Part shown: positions 8,243 through 17,377 of the stretch, piece after piece
Numbering within the stretch: position 1 is the stretch's first letter
Layout of the letters: each line of letters begins with the position of its first letter
DNA from: an uncultured Bacteroidota bacterium
GTDB lineage: Bacteria > Bacteroidota > Bacteroidia > 2-12-FULL-35-15
Assembly: GCA_903926385.1 (NCBI GenBank)
Contig: CAIYIS010000053.1
Coordinates: forward strand, 18,522-82,521
Direction of reading: 5' to 3'
DNA: 64,000 nucleotides
Translations under genes and position numbers: made by a program
Notes under the pieces: generated by a model
Database searches by the model: none
The model's input: only the letters and a program-made list of their open reading frames with translations
What the model was told of the DNA's origin: nothing

Positions 8243-11200
8243 ATGATGAAAAAAATAACTGTTTTCCTATTTGTCTTCACCATTCATTTTTCTTTTGCAC
8301 AACTCAACTGGAATGCTAAAAACTCTTTTGAACAAAAGAACTTTATCGAAAGTAAAGGACAATTTCAGGATGTCAAGCTTCCTAATCATGAAGCTGTTTT
8401 GTATAGTACTAAAATCGATGGAGTAATTTGGTATTTCACCAAAAGTGGATTTACGATTAAACGAATTGAAAACATCCGCAATAAAAATAAGGAAGAAGAA
8501 AAAGACTTGAAGCGAGATGACGATGAAATGACACGATACACTCGGTCTGAAAAATATCAAGAAACAAGATTTGAGGATGCCAATTCAAACGTAGATGTGG
8601 TTTCGGAAATCAAAGTAAGCAATTATTATTCTTACGGAGGACCTGCCTTGCTGGATGGAAAAGGAACAATTAAAGCTAATGCATACAAACGCATCGTTTA
8701 TAAAAACATATACCCAAACACAGACATTGTTTTTCAATTTCCAAAAGATTCTACCGGAATAGAATACTCCTTCATTTTGCATCCCGGATCAGATGCAGCC
8801 AACATTAAAATTAAATTTCCTCGCAACAACAATTTAGAATTGGTAAACAATGCCATTGAAACCATGTCTGATTTTGGGTTAATCATCACTCACGCCCCTG
8901 TCTCCTTTATGCAGGGTAGTAAATCTATAATAAAAAGTAATTTCACAAAAAATGGAAATGTTATAAACATTGAAACCGGAATTTATGACAAATCAAAAAC
9001 ACTCATCATCGACCCTTGGGTGGTAACACCCAGCTTTGCCGGCAATAACGGTGCATTTGATGTTGACTATGATTTAGCCGGAAATGTATATGCTTATGGA
9101 GGCATTGGTCCTTACGAATTGTTGAAATTTAATTCCTCCGGTGTTTTGCAATGGACATTTACAGGAGCTTTCACAGGTACTTATTATTATTATGGCGATT
9201 TTGCTGTAGATAGAAATACCGCTAATATTTATTTAACGGAAGGATTTAATAGTGGTGCGGGTGCAGGTGTAATTAAAATCAGTGCGGCAGCCACTGTTTT
9301 AGTAACGTTTCCAGGCAACTCTCAATACAATGAAATGTGGCGCATCGCCTTTAGTAGGTGTACACCAAATGCAGTAATTGCAGGTGGTGGTGTTTCCAGT
9401 CCAACCTATCAGACTTGCTATTTAGATACTACACTTTTAGGTATCACAATGGTTCAGTATGTACCCACAGCCAATTGCTGTCATGATGTCGGACAACTTG
9501 CCTTGGACAATTATGGTAATACATATCAAATAACAAATTATCACGTAGGCGACCCGATTTACAATAATGTTATGGTTAAACTTCCATTACCTGCCATGAT
9601 TCCCACCACTTGGAATGTTCCTGCCAATTATGCTTTTCAGGAAGTGGCATCTGCAACCTATTATACTACTGCAGGAGCTACTATTGCTAATGGATACAAC
9701 GGATTAACTACTAGCGGGACTTTAGTATATACTTATGATGGATATGTATTGAAAAAATGGGACGGTCCAACAGGCAACTTATTAGCTTACGACCGCATCA
9801 GCTGGCCTCCCGGTGGTGATTCTGTGCACATGAGTTGGGGAGGTATTTCAGCTGATGATTGTGGTAATTTGTTTTTAGGTGACAACATGAATGTTCGACA
9901 GTATGATGCTAATTTGTCTTTAGTAAATTCTTATCCAATGACCAACCTTATTACTGATGTTAATATTGCAAACAGTGGAGTACTTTATGTCTCAGGAATC
10001 GGATATGTTGCAAGCGTTACACCAAATAACATTGTGAATTGTCAGAATAGTGGTGTACTTTCTTTAACAGCAACCTCTGTTCCTGCTAACTGTAATACTC
10101 CTGGGTCTGCCACAGCCATAGTTACTGGAGGAAATCCTCCATACAACATCGTATGGAATACTATTCCTCCTCAAACAGGTTTAACTATCACAAATGTACC
10201 CGCTGGAACATATACTGCAACTATTATAGACGGGGGATGTAATCAGCAAACTTTTATTGATAGTGTTGTTGTTGGTTCCACCGGAGGTGTTACAGCTACA
10301 TCTTCTACTACCATTGCTACCTGTGGAAATAATAACGGTACAGCTACTGTTACTCCAACTTCGGGTGTTGCCCCTTATACTTATCTTTGGACCGGAGGGC
10401 AAACTACACAAACAGCGACAGGTCTCGCGGTAGGTACCTATACTTGCACTATTCACGACAACAATGGTTGTGTAACGACACAAGTTGTTAATATTACGTC
10501 AAATAATGCCGTAACTGCCACTTACACTTCCACCCCTACAGGATGTACCACTAGTATAGGAACAGCTACAGTAACAGCTACAGGAGGAAACGCTCCATAC
10601 ACTTACTTATGGAGTAACGGGCAAACAACTCAAACAGGAACAGGTTTGCCAAACGGGTCTTCAAGTTGTGTTATAACTGATAATGTCGGTTGTTCTCAAT
10701 TATTATATGTAAACATTACATCTTCTAATCCTTTAACTCTTTCTATATCTTCTACTCCTACCGGATGTACAACAAGTATAGGTACTGCCACAGCGATTCC
10801 CGGGAACGGAGCATTACCATATGTTTATAATTGGAGTAATGGACAGACTGGAATTACTGCTACGGCTTTAGGATTAGGTCCTATCAGTTGTACGATAACA
10901 GATAACAATGGTTGCACTTATACTCAATCAACCATTATTTCCTCTAACAATCCAATAAATTCAACCGAAACTCATACTCAGACAGGATGTACTGTTAATA
11001 ATGGTACCGCCACAGTAACGCCAGCAAACGGTGCATCACCATACACTTATAGTTGGTCAAACGGACAAAGTTCGCAAACAGCAACAGGGCTTTCTGTTGG
11101 TACTTATACTTGTACTATTACAGACGCTAATGGATGCACACATAATCAAACAGCTACCATTACTTCTACCAATACGGTTACACTTTCGTTGTCCTCCACA

Positions 11201-12358
11201 ATCACAGGATGCACTGTTAACAACGGAACCGCTACCGCTACTGCATTAAATGGAGTTTCACCTTTTACATATCTTTGGACTGGAGGTCAAACAACGGTAA
11301 CGGCAACAGGTCTTGCAGCAGGAACATACATTTGTACCGCTACAGATGCTAACGGATGCGGAAGAACTGATTCGGTAGTTGTTGCTTCACAAAATAATGT
11401 AACTCTAGCACTTTCTTCAACTCAGACAAATTGTATTGCTAATAATGGTACAGCTACAGCTGTTCCGGCAAACGGAACTTTGCCATTTACCTATTCATGG
11501 TCCAACGGTCAAACAGCAGCTACAGCTATTGGATTAGGAGCAGCAACATACACTTGTACAGCAACAGATGCATTAGGTTGCGCGCATACCGACACAGTGG
11601 TCGTTACTTCCAACAACCCAGTGACTCTTTCTCTTTCGAATACTCAGACCATTTGTACTGCGTTTACTGGCACCGCTACAGCAAGTCCGGCAAACGGGGC
11701 AACACCATATTCTTATTTATGGAGTAACGGACAAACTTCACAAACAGCAACCGCTCTATCAACAGGAGGATATGTTTGTATTGTTACCGATGCGAATGGA
11801 TGTACCCAAACACAAAATGTAATGATTACACAAACTTCTCCTCCAATAGCCATTGCGTTACCAAGCTATTCCTCCGTAGTTTCAGGCGAAAGTGTTATCC
11901 TTTCTGCATCCGGAGGAACAAATTATCAGTGGTCTCCCTCAGATGGATTGAGTTGTGACACTTGCGCAACATTGGTTTGTACTCCTCCTAAAACAGCCAC
12001 TTATTGTGTTTTGGTTACTGATGGCAATGGTTGTACAGACAGTACTTGTATTGAAGTTCATGTTCGTTGCAATTCGGGTATTCTAAATCTTCTTGTGCCT
12101 TCAGCTTTTTCTCCTAATAATGATGGCATGAACGATGAATTGTGTATTCCTGAAAATGTTTGTATTCTTGATTTTGAACTCGATATTTTTGACCGATGGG
12201 GAGAAAAAGTTTTTGTTACAACAAGTTTAAACAATTGCTGGGATGGTACCTATAAAGGTGCGGCCTTAGGTACTTCCGCTTATGTGTTTACTTTTACAGC
12301 CAAGTTGAGTAGCGGTGGAGAGTTTAATCAAAAAGGCACCATAAGTTTAATTAAGTAA
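8243..12358 (+). CDS. Type IX secretion cargo with SprB-like repeats and gliding-type C-terminal domain
   Basis: A 1371-residue surface protein. After a signal peptide (ends FSFAQ) comes a domain opening FIESKGQFQDV, related to the FIENKGQ module frequent in Bacteroidota adhesins. A beta-propeller-like stretch to about residue 600 follows. Eight SprB-like repeats of about 74 residues come next, each with Cys, NGTATV, PYTYLWSNGQT and DANGC landmarks. A short Ig-like segment and the C-terminal gliding-type (type B) sorting domain (VPSAFSPNNDGMND through IFDRWGEKVF to the end) complete it. Family knowledge says such proteins are exported by the type IX system with help from a PorP/SprF partner, which is the next gene, 27 bases downstream. 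It is probably an adhesin or filament. ATGATG offers two equivalent starts. Confidence 0.92.
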   Translation: MMKKITVFLFVFTIHFSFAQLNWNAKNSFEQKNFIESKGQFQDVKLPNHEAVLYSTKIDGVIWYFTKSGFTIKRIENIRNKNKEEEKDLKRDDDEMTRYTRSEKYQETRFEDANSNVDVVSEIKVSNYYSYGGPALLDGKGTIKANAYKRIVYKNIYPNTDIVFQFPKDSTGIEYSFILHPGSDAANIKIKFPRNNNLELVNNAIETMSDFGLIITHAPVSFMQGSKSIIKSNFTKNGNVINIETGIYDKSKTLIIDPWVVTPSFAGNNGAFDVDYDLAGNVYAYGGIGPYELLKFNSSGVLQWTFTGAFTGTYYYYGDFAVDRNTANIYLTEGFNSGAGAGVIKISAAATVLVTFPGNSQYNEMWRIAFSRCTPNAVIAGGGVSSPTYQTCYLDTTLLGITMVQYVPTANCCHDVGQLALDNYGNTYQITNYHVGDPIYNNVMVKLPLPAMIPTTWNVPANYAFQEVASATYYTTAGATIANGYNGLTTSGTLVYTYDGYVLKKWDGPTGNLLAYDRISWPPGGDSVHMSWGGISADDCGNLFLGDNMNVRQYDANLSLVNSYPMTNLITDVNIANSGVLYVSGIGYVASVTPNNIVNCQNSGVLSLTATSVPANCNTPGSATAIVTGGNPPYNIVWNTIPPQTGLTITNVPAGTYTATIIDGGCNQQTFIDSVVVGSTGGVTATSSTTIATCGNNNGTATVTPTSGVAPYTYLWTGGQTTQTATGLAVGTYTCTIHDNNGCVTTQVVNITSNNAVTATYTSTPTGCTTSIGTATVTATGGNAPYTYLWSNGQTTQTGTGLPNGSSSCVITDNVGCSQLLYVNITSSNPLTLSISSTPTGCTTSIGTATAIPGNGALPYVYNWSNGQTGITATALGLGPISCTITDNNGCTYTQSTIISSNNPINSTETHTQTGCTVNNGTATVTPANGASPYTYSWSNGQSSQTATGLSVGTYTCTITDANGCTHNQTATITSTNTVTLSLSSTITGCTVNNGTATATALNGVSPFTYLWTGGQTTVTATGLAAGTYICTATDANGCGRTDSVVVASQNNVTLALSSTQTNCIANNGTATAVPANGTLPFTYSWSNGQTAATAIGLGAATYTCTATDALGCAHTDTVVVTSNNPVTLSLSNTQTICTAFTGTATASPANGATPYSYLWSNGQTSQTATALSTGGYVCIVTDANGCTQTQNVMITQTSPPIAIALPSYSSVVSGESVILSASGGTNYQWSPSDGLSCDTCATLVCTPPKTATYCVLVTDGNGCTDSTCIEVHVRCNSGILNLLVPSAFSPNNDGMNDELCIPENVCILDFELDIFDRWGEKVFVTTSLNNCWDGTYKGAALGTSAYVFTFTAKLSSGGEFNQKGTISLIK
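10058..11838 (+). repeat. Eight coding repeats (SprB-like), about 222 bp each
   Basis: The eight repeats lie head to tail within the cargo gene. The nucleotide sequences have diverged while protein landmarks (WSNGQ, TDANGC, NGTAT) persist. This indicates selection on the protein and no very recent expansion, although repeats 3 and 4 and repeats 5 and 6 share local phrases. Confidence 0.85.
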
Positions 12359-12385
12359 GATTTCATTCGCTAAAAATTTAAGTAG

Positions 12386-13456
12386 ATGATAAATAAACTG
12401 AAGTATCTCCTAATAATTGCCATCGCTGTTCAATTTAAGATTGCAGGTGCGCAAGACATTCACTTTTCTCAATACTATTATTCTCCAATTAGCTTAAACC
12501 CTGCGTTAACTGCAGTAAATAAAAACATTCAGGCAACATTTCAATTTAAACAACAATGGGGCGTTGTGAAAGGATACAGTACCGAAGGCGCTTCTTTCGA
12601 ATTTAAATTCAATCAGGAAAAATGGAAGAAACGTAAGAATCTAACCAATATTTATCAGAAGAAAGAAATGAAGGGACTGGCCATCGGCATATGTGCTTTT
12701 GCTGATAATGCTGGTAACAGCAGTATCAAGCAAACTATTGTCAATCTTAGTTTAGCTTATCATATATTGATAAGCCGTTCAAGTACTCTTTCTGCAGGTT
12801 TGCTAGGTGGTTACAATCAACTTAGCATAAGTCCTGAGCAACTCAGATGGAATAATCAGTACATTTTAGGTAATTATTCTGCTGTTACCCCTTCAGGAGA
12901 AGTTTTCTCTAATCATTCCGTTTCTTATACAGATTTCGGTGCCGGAATCTTATATTCTTACGGAGATTTAGATTCTCGTCTTTCCTCAAATGATCAAAAA
13001 CATTTTGATCTTGGTTTTTCTGTTTCGCATGTTAATCAGCCTGTCATTTCATTCTACGATTCCAGCGATGGTAAACTTTTTAGGAAATACACATTTCACG
13101 CTAGTAGTATGACTGGAATACAAAATTCAAACTTTGTTGTTGGGGGGAATTTCCTTTTTATGTATCAAAACCAAATGAAAGAAATTACGCCAGGAATTTT
13201 AGTGAAATATCGATTTAATGAAGGTTCTAATTATACTGGATATAAAAAAGGAGCTTCTTTCACAGCTGGGTGTTATTACCGTGCCAAGGATTCGTTTATA
13301 CCTTACATATTGGTTGAAATGGATAAATATTCTCTTGGTATGAGTTATGATGTGAATACTTCCGAGCTTACAACAACTACCAGTGGAAGAGGCGGATTCG
13401 AAATATCTTTACGTTTTAATACTCGTTCAGCATACGTTTATCAAAACAATAAATAA
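12386..13456 (+). CDS. PorP/SprF-family type IX secretion membrane protein
   Basis: A 356-residue outer-membrane beta-barrel family protein. The signal peptide ends AGAQ and is followed by the family hallmark DIHFSQYYYSPISLNPALTA. The body consists of alternating beta-strand-like segments (for example KHFDLGFSVSHVNQP). In gliding Bacteroidota, SprF is needed to put SprB on the surface, and PorP/SprF paralogs usually sit directly downstream of large type B-domain cargo genes, as here. I infer that it is the dedicated partner of the preceding protein. Co-transcription is likely given the 27-base gap. Confidence 0.9.
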   Translation: MINKLKYLLIIAIAVQFKIAGAQDIHFSQYYYSPISLNPALTAVNKNIQATFQFKQQWGVVKGYSTEGASFEFKFNQEKWKKRKNLTNIYQKKEMKGLAIGICAFADNAGNSSIKQTIVNLSLAYHILISRSSTLSAGLLGGYNQLSISPEQLRWNNQYILGNYSAVTPSGEVFSNHSVSYTDFGAGILYSYGDLDSRLSSNDQKHFDLGFSVSHVNQPVISFYDSSDGKLFRKYTFHASSMTGIQNSNFVVGGNFLFMYQNQMKEITPGILVKYRFNEGSNYTGYKKGASFTAGCYYRAKDSFIPYILVEMDKYSLGMSYDVNTSELTTTTSGRGGFEISLRFNTRSAYVYQNNK

Positions 13457-13574
13457 TAAACTGCCATTAAGTAATCTTATTATGTTTTTTCAAATTTTAG
13501 TTTGTATTTGCTTTAAGTAGAAAATTCACCAAATAACACATAAACTTAAAAGTGCTAAATAACACCTTTTTTCC

Positions 13575-13582
13575 TATATTTG
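13575..13582 (+). promoter_or_regulatory. Promoter -7 element for the VOC protein
   Basis: TATATTTG matches TAnnTTTG, 22 bases before the ATG at 13605. Confidence 0.6.
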
Positions 13583-13604
13583 TTTCCTGATTACAAACAC
13601 CACC

Positions 13605-14003
13605 ATGGAAGAAACATTTTTAAGACATACTGCTGGGGCATTTATTTATTCCGAAAACCCTATTGCTTTGGCCGAATGGTATCAACGCCACTTAGGCGTT
13701 AATTACAAGTTATCCGAGGTGGGTGCTGCTTGTTTTGCTTCGTTTTTTTATCCCGACAAATCAGAAGAAAACAAGGCTTCTTTTGCTTGGTCTATTATAA
13801 AAAGTAAATACCGCACCAAAACCGATGATGAGGCTTACATAGTAAAATGTAAAGTAGGAGATTTAAAGAAAATGGAAGCACATTTAGCAAGTTTAAATGT
13901 GATGATTGAAGAGAAAAAAACTCATCCAAAAGGCCACTCTGCCTGGATAAAAGACCCTGAAGGCAATCTGGTAGAACTTTGGGAAGAAGCCCCTACTAAA
14001 TAA
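13605..14003 (+). CDS. VOC (glyoxalase/bleomycin-resistance fold) protein
   Basis: A 132-residue single-domain protein of the vicinal-oxygen-chelate superfamily. The first half has NPIALAEWYQRHLGVNY, the usual helix-strand entry. The end has SAWIKDPEGNLVELWEE, where the Glu before LW is a typical metal ligand. Family members are lyases, dioxygenases or drug-binding proteins, and the substrate cannot be told. It has its own promoter and stands tail to tail with the DedA gene, only eight bases apart. Confidence 0.85.
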   Translation: MEETFLRHTAGAFIYSENPIALAEWYQRHLGVNYKLSEVGAACFASFFYPDKSEENKASFAWSIIKSKYRTKTDDEAYIVKCKVGDLKKMEAHLASLNVMIEEKKTHPKGHSAWIKDPEGNLVELWEEAPTK

Positions 14004-14011
14004 TTTCCTGT

Positions 14012-14647
14012 TTACTTACTTTTATTTGATTTTGCTTTTATCACTTCGATGATGATAGGCAACACAGAAATAAAGATAATGGCCAATGCCACCATTTCGA
14101 TATGGGTTTTGATCCAGTCAAAATGTCCTAAAAAGAAGCCAGCAAACGTTAAAGAGCAAATCCACAAAGCACCACCCAATACATCAAACGAAAAGAACTT
14201 ACGGTAATTCATTTCGGCTATGCCGGCAGCAAAAGGAGCAAAGGTGCGCACTATAGGCACAAAACGCGCCATGATGATGGTTTTGGTTCCGTATTTTTCG
14301 TAAAACGAATGTGTTTTGTCTAAGTACTCCTGTTTAACCAAAGGTTTTCCTCTGAATTTTAAGTGAAGCACCTTTAATCCTATTTTTCGGCCTATCCAGT
14401 AATTAACATTATCGCCTACGATAGCAGCTACCATCAGTAATATTACCAGGTAAGCCATGTTGAGGTATCCCAGTTTGGCAAACAAGCCTGCGGTAAACAA
14501 CAACGAATCCCCAGGTAAAAAAGGCATGATTACCAATCCTGTTTCAATAAAAATTACAAGAAACAGAATAAAATAAACAGCCGTTCCAAAGTTTTGAAAC
14601 AGCCATTCAAAATCGAGATGTAAGATGTGACGAAAAAGTTCGAGCAT
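14012..14647 (-). CDS. DedA-family membrane protein
   Basis: A 211-residue integral membrane protein of the DedA/VTT family, thought to act in lipid-carrier flipping and membrane homeostasis. It shows several hydrophobic spans. Conserved signatures are FIETGLVIMPFLPGDSLLF, GDNVNYWIGRKIG, and ARFVPIVRTFAPFAAG, the last containing the functionally important Arg residues. It is the last gene of a probable leftward operon (TPR, phosphosulfolactate synthase, rhodanese, DedA), 33 bases after the rhodanese. Confidence 0.9.
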   Translation of the reverse strand: MLELFRHILHLDFEWLFQNFGTAVYFILFLVIFIETGLVIMPFLPGDSLLFTAGLFAKLGYLNMAYLVILLMVAAIVGDNVNYWIGRKIGLKVLHLKFRGKPLVKQEYLDKTHSFYEKYGTKTIIMARFVPIVRTFAPFAAGIAEMNYRKFFSFDVLGGALWICSLTFAGFFLGHFDWIKTHIEMVALAIIFISVLPIIIEVIKAKSNKSK

Positions 14648-14680
14648 ATAAGTTTATTGATTTAGTAAAGTGAAGAAAGA

Positions 14681-14995
14681 TTAATATTGGCTTACCGAAT
14701 TATCAATCTCGTTGGCCCATGCCAGTATGCCGCCTTTCAGATTATACACATTTGTAAAGCCACTTGCCTGAAGGGCATTGCAAATAGCCGCAGACCTACC
14801 TCCGGCTTTGCAGTGAACCACCACTTGTTTGGTTTTCGATATTTTATCAAGATTATCCATCACCTCTCCCATCGGAATGTGCTCCCCTCCTATTTCGCAT
14901 ATATCGAGTTCGTGAGCTTCGCGCACATCTATTAATTGAAAATCGGCTTTACTGTCTTTTAGTTGTTTTAATTCCGAAACGGTTATTTCCTGCAT
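14681..14995 (-). CDS. Single-domain rhodanese
   Basis: A 104-residue sulfurtransferase-fold protein. The active-site loop reads VVHCKAGGRS, with the Cys that would carry a persulfide. The front has LIDVREAHELDICEIGGEHIPMG, the standard CH2A region. It lies 39 bases after the phosphosulfolactate synthase gene and 33 bases before DedA. The genomic pairing with a sulfonate-forming enzyme is suggestive, but the sulfur acceptor is unknown. Confidence 0.88.
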   Translation of the reverse strand: MQEITVSELKQLKDSKADFQLIDVREAHELDICEIGGEHIPMGEVMDNLDKISKTKQVVVHCKAGGRSAAICNALQASGFTNVYNLKGGILAWANEIDNSVSQY

Positions 14996-15034
14996 GTTGT
15001 TTTAAATGATTGGTTATAGAAAGGTCTTTACTTA

Positions 15035-15823
15035 TTATTCAACTTTAATTTTCTGTTTCAATTCGGCTGGCAGATATGAGAAAAAAGTATCTCCTCTAAG
15101 TCCAAGTCGGAGTGTTTCCAAAGGAATTACATCTTCATACCCTATGTTACCCAGATTAACATTTGCACCCAAGAGCTTGATGAACCAAACCTGTTGTGCT
15201 TTCTGTGGTGCTTCCCACAAAACTGCATCCGGTTTAACCTTTGCAAGAATTTTATTAATCAAAATAGTGTGCGCATTTCCATTGGCACGATAAATACCCA
15301 CATTACCGCTTTCGCGAGCTTCGGCTATTACTTTCCATGAGCCGGCTTGTAACTCTGCATTCATCATCGATACCCATTTGGCAGGATGAATAATCAATCC
15401 TGCTTCTTTCGACCCTACTTCCGAAAAAACTGTTTTGCTCTTCGACAAGGTGTGTATGTATTCACACTTTTTATCATGAGCCATTACTATAGAACCATCC
15501 GAAACCTCGGCACAATCCAGTTTTAGTTTATCCAGCAAACGGATGTAATCTTCGAACATATTGCGAACAATAAACGCTTCGAACAAAGTACCTCCCAGAT
15601 ACACTTTCATGCCGGCATCTTTATATAGCTTTATCTTTTGCACCAGATTATTGGTAACATACGATGTTCCGAAACCCAGTTTAATAACATCGGTAAGCTC
15701 TCCGCTGGCCGACAAAAAATCTTCTGCCTGACGAATGCTTAGCCCTTTGTCCATCATCATAGTGATGCCGCTGTTGCGGGGCTTTGCCGGACGTTCGGGT
15801 ATAAAAGGTAATGTGTAATTCAT
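15035..15823 (-). CDS. Phosphosulfolactate synthase (ComA-like)
   Basis: A 262-residue TIM-barrel enzyme of the ComA family, which adds sulfite to phosphoenolpyruvate to form (R)-phosphosulfolactate. Family landmarks are KPRNSGITMMMDKG near the N-terminus, DVIKLGFGTSYV, MKVYLGGTLFEAF, AEVSDGSIVM and FSEVGSKEAG. The family is best known from coenzyme M biosynthesis in methanogens, and bacterial homologs occur, including in Bacillus and Bacteroidota. No dedicated sulfolactate dehydrogenase or sulfopyruvate decarboxylase is seen nearby. The product in this organism is therefore open; a sulfonate for lipids or spore-like protection is only a thought. Confidence 0.85.
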   Translation of the reverse strand: MNYTLPFIPERPAKPRNSGITMMMDKGLSIRQAEDFLSASGELTDVIKLGFGTSYVTNNLVQKIKLYKDAGMKVYLGGTLFEAFIVRNMFEDYIRLLDKLKLDCAEVSDGSIVMAHDKKCEYIHTLSKSKTVFSEVGSKEAGLIIHPAKWVSMMNAELQAGSWKVIAEARESGNVGIYRANGNAHTILINKILAKVKPDAVLWEAPQKAQQVWFIKLLGANVNLGNIGYEDVIPLETLRLGLRGDTFFSYLPAELKQKIKVE

Positions 15824-15841
15824 ATATTTTTGGTATTGATA

Positions 15842-17257
15842 CTATTTTTTAAACGATTCTATCAGTTCTATAATGCTTGAATTGTTGCGTAATATGGGCA
15901 GGTATTCAAATAACTCGGTGTGTTTTTCGTAATTCATTTTTAAGGCAGCGCTCAAAAAGCTTAAGGCTTCCTGAGTTTGCCCAATGCTCATCAGGCAGGC
16001 AGATATACGATATTGCAACTCGGCATTCTGAGGGTGATGTTTGATAGCTTCGGCAAGTATTTCGAGCGAACCGTTTTTATCTTCCTGTTCAAACAACATA
16101 TTGGCATACGATAACCAAACATCGGCATCGCTGGGGTCTAGTTCTATTACTTTTTTAAAGGCAATTTCAGCCTCTTCATAAAATTTCAAATCGGTGAGCA
16201 ATTCGCCATACACATACCAGTATTCGGCATTGGTATCATCCAAACTGATTGCTTTTTTGGCATAATGAATAGCTTCGCTGGTACGTTCCAGGGCATCCAA
16301 ACAAATGGCTACTCCCAGCAGTGCTTCGTCCATATCCGGATTAACACTAACGGCTTTATGATAATAAACCAAAGCTTTCTCCATATCGTCCATTTTCTCA
16401 TAGCACTCGGCCATGCAGTAATACGTAAGGTCGTCTTCTTGCTCCAGTTTTAGTGTTTCTTTATATACAACTAAGGCTTCCTCTAATTTATTAGACATAG
16501 CCAGCGAATTGGCTTTATTGAAATAAGCCGATGAAAACTCAGGGTCTATAGCTATAGCATAATCATAGGCATCTATGGCTTCTGCAAATTTAAACAAATG
16601 CGAATAAGCCACTCCCATATTGTACCAGGCCGCTGGCGAGTAGGGCTCGCGCTCCAGAAATTCTTTATAATAGGTTATCGCTTCTTTGAATTTTTGTGTG
16701 CAATGGTAACAAAAGGCAAGTTCGTAAATAGCCATTTCGCTATCAGGATGCTCTTCCAACACTTTTTTGATGTAATAAATAGCATCTTCCATTTTGCCCG
16801 AATCTTCGTATTCAAAGGCTATGGCCATAAACACTTCTTCAAACGTTTCGGACAGATCGGCAGCTTTTTTATAGTTTTCTATAGCCTGACTGCTCAATCC
16901 CATTTGCCCGTATATACTGCCTTTGGTCATGTACAGTTCGGCATTATCGGGGTCAAGTTTTTCGACATACGAAAGTATTTCTAATGCTTTTTGGCTTTGT
17001 TTGGTAGCGGCCAGCAATTGCGCTTTGCGCAAATGAAACACCGAGTAAACAGCAAATCGTTCGATGGCATAATCTATCACCACCATTGCTTTTTTTACTT
17101 TATTTTTTTCGAAATAATATTCAATTATCTCCTCCAGTTCGTCCGACTCAAAATAGCTTGAATTGTTCTCTAATATGGCTTTTTCGAAACGATTAACCAA
17201 TACCAGCAATTGTTTCATGCTCTCATAATCCCTCGGCTCTTCGTCTCCCATCTTCAT
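15842..17257 (-). CDS. Cytoplasmic tetratricopeptide-repeat protein
   Basis: A 471-residue protein made almost wholly of TPR units (roughly ten to twelve), for example AELYMTKGSIYGQMGLSSQAIENYKKA and PAAWYNMGVAYSHLFKFAEAIDAYDYA. There is no signal peptide. It is first in a leftward set, 18 bases ahead of the phosphosulfolactate synthase gene. A -7-like TACTTTCG lies on the minus strand at 17323-17316, so a transcript start near 17310 is likely. The start could be the Met at 17257 or the one two codons later. It is a scaffold of unknown partner. Confidence 0.85.
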   Translation of the reverse strand: MKMGDEEPRDYESMKQLLVLVNRFEKAILENNSSYFESDELEEIIEYYFEKNKVKKAMVVIDYAIERFAVYSVFHLRKAQLLAATKQSQKALEILSYVEKLDPDNAELYMTKGSIYGQMGLSSQAIENYKKAADLSETFEEVFMAIAFEYEDSGKMEDAIYYIKKVLEEHPDSEMAIYELAFCYHCTQKFKEAITYYKEFLEREPYSPAAWYNMGVAYSHLFKFAEAIDAYDYAIAIDPEFSSAYFNKANSLAMSNKLEEALVVYKETLKLEQEDDLTYYCMAECYEKMDDMEKALVYYHKAVSVNPDMDEALLGVAICLDALERTSEAIHYAKKAISLDDTNAEYWYVYGELLTDLKFYEEAEIAFKKVIELDPSDADVWLSYANMLFEQEDKNGSLEILAEAIKHHPQNAELQYRISACLMSIGQTQEALSFLSAALKMNYEKHTELFEYLPILRNNSSIIELIESFKK

Positions 17258-17377
17258 TGCAGTATCTTATTTTGTGTAAAAACTCCCTTCAATCGGGCAT
17301 TTCTTAAATTTTTAGCGAAAGTAGTAATATTATTTGAAAACACAGACACAGAAAATCTGTAAATTCTAAACAGCTCT

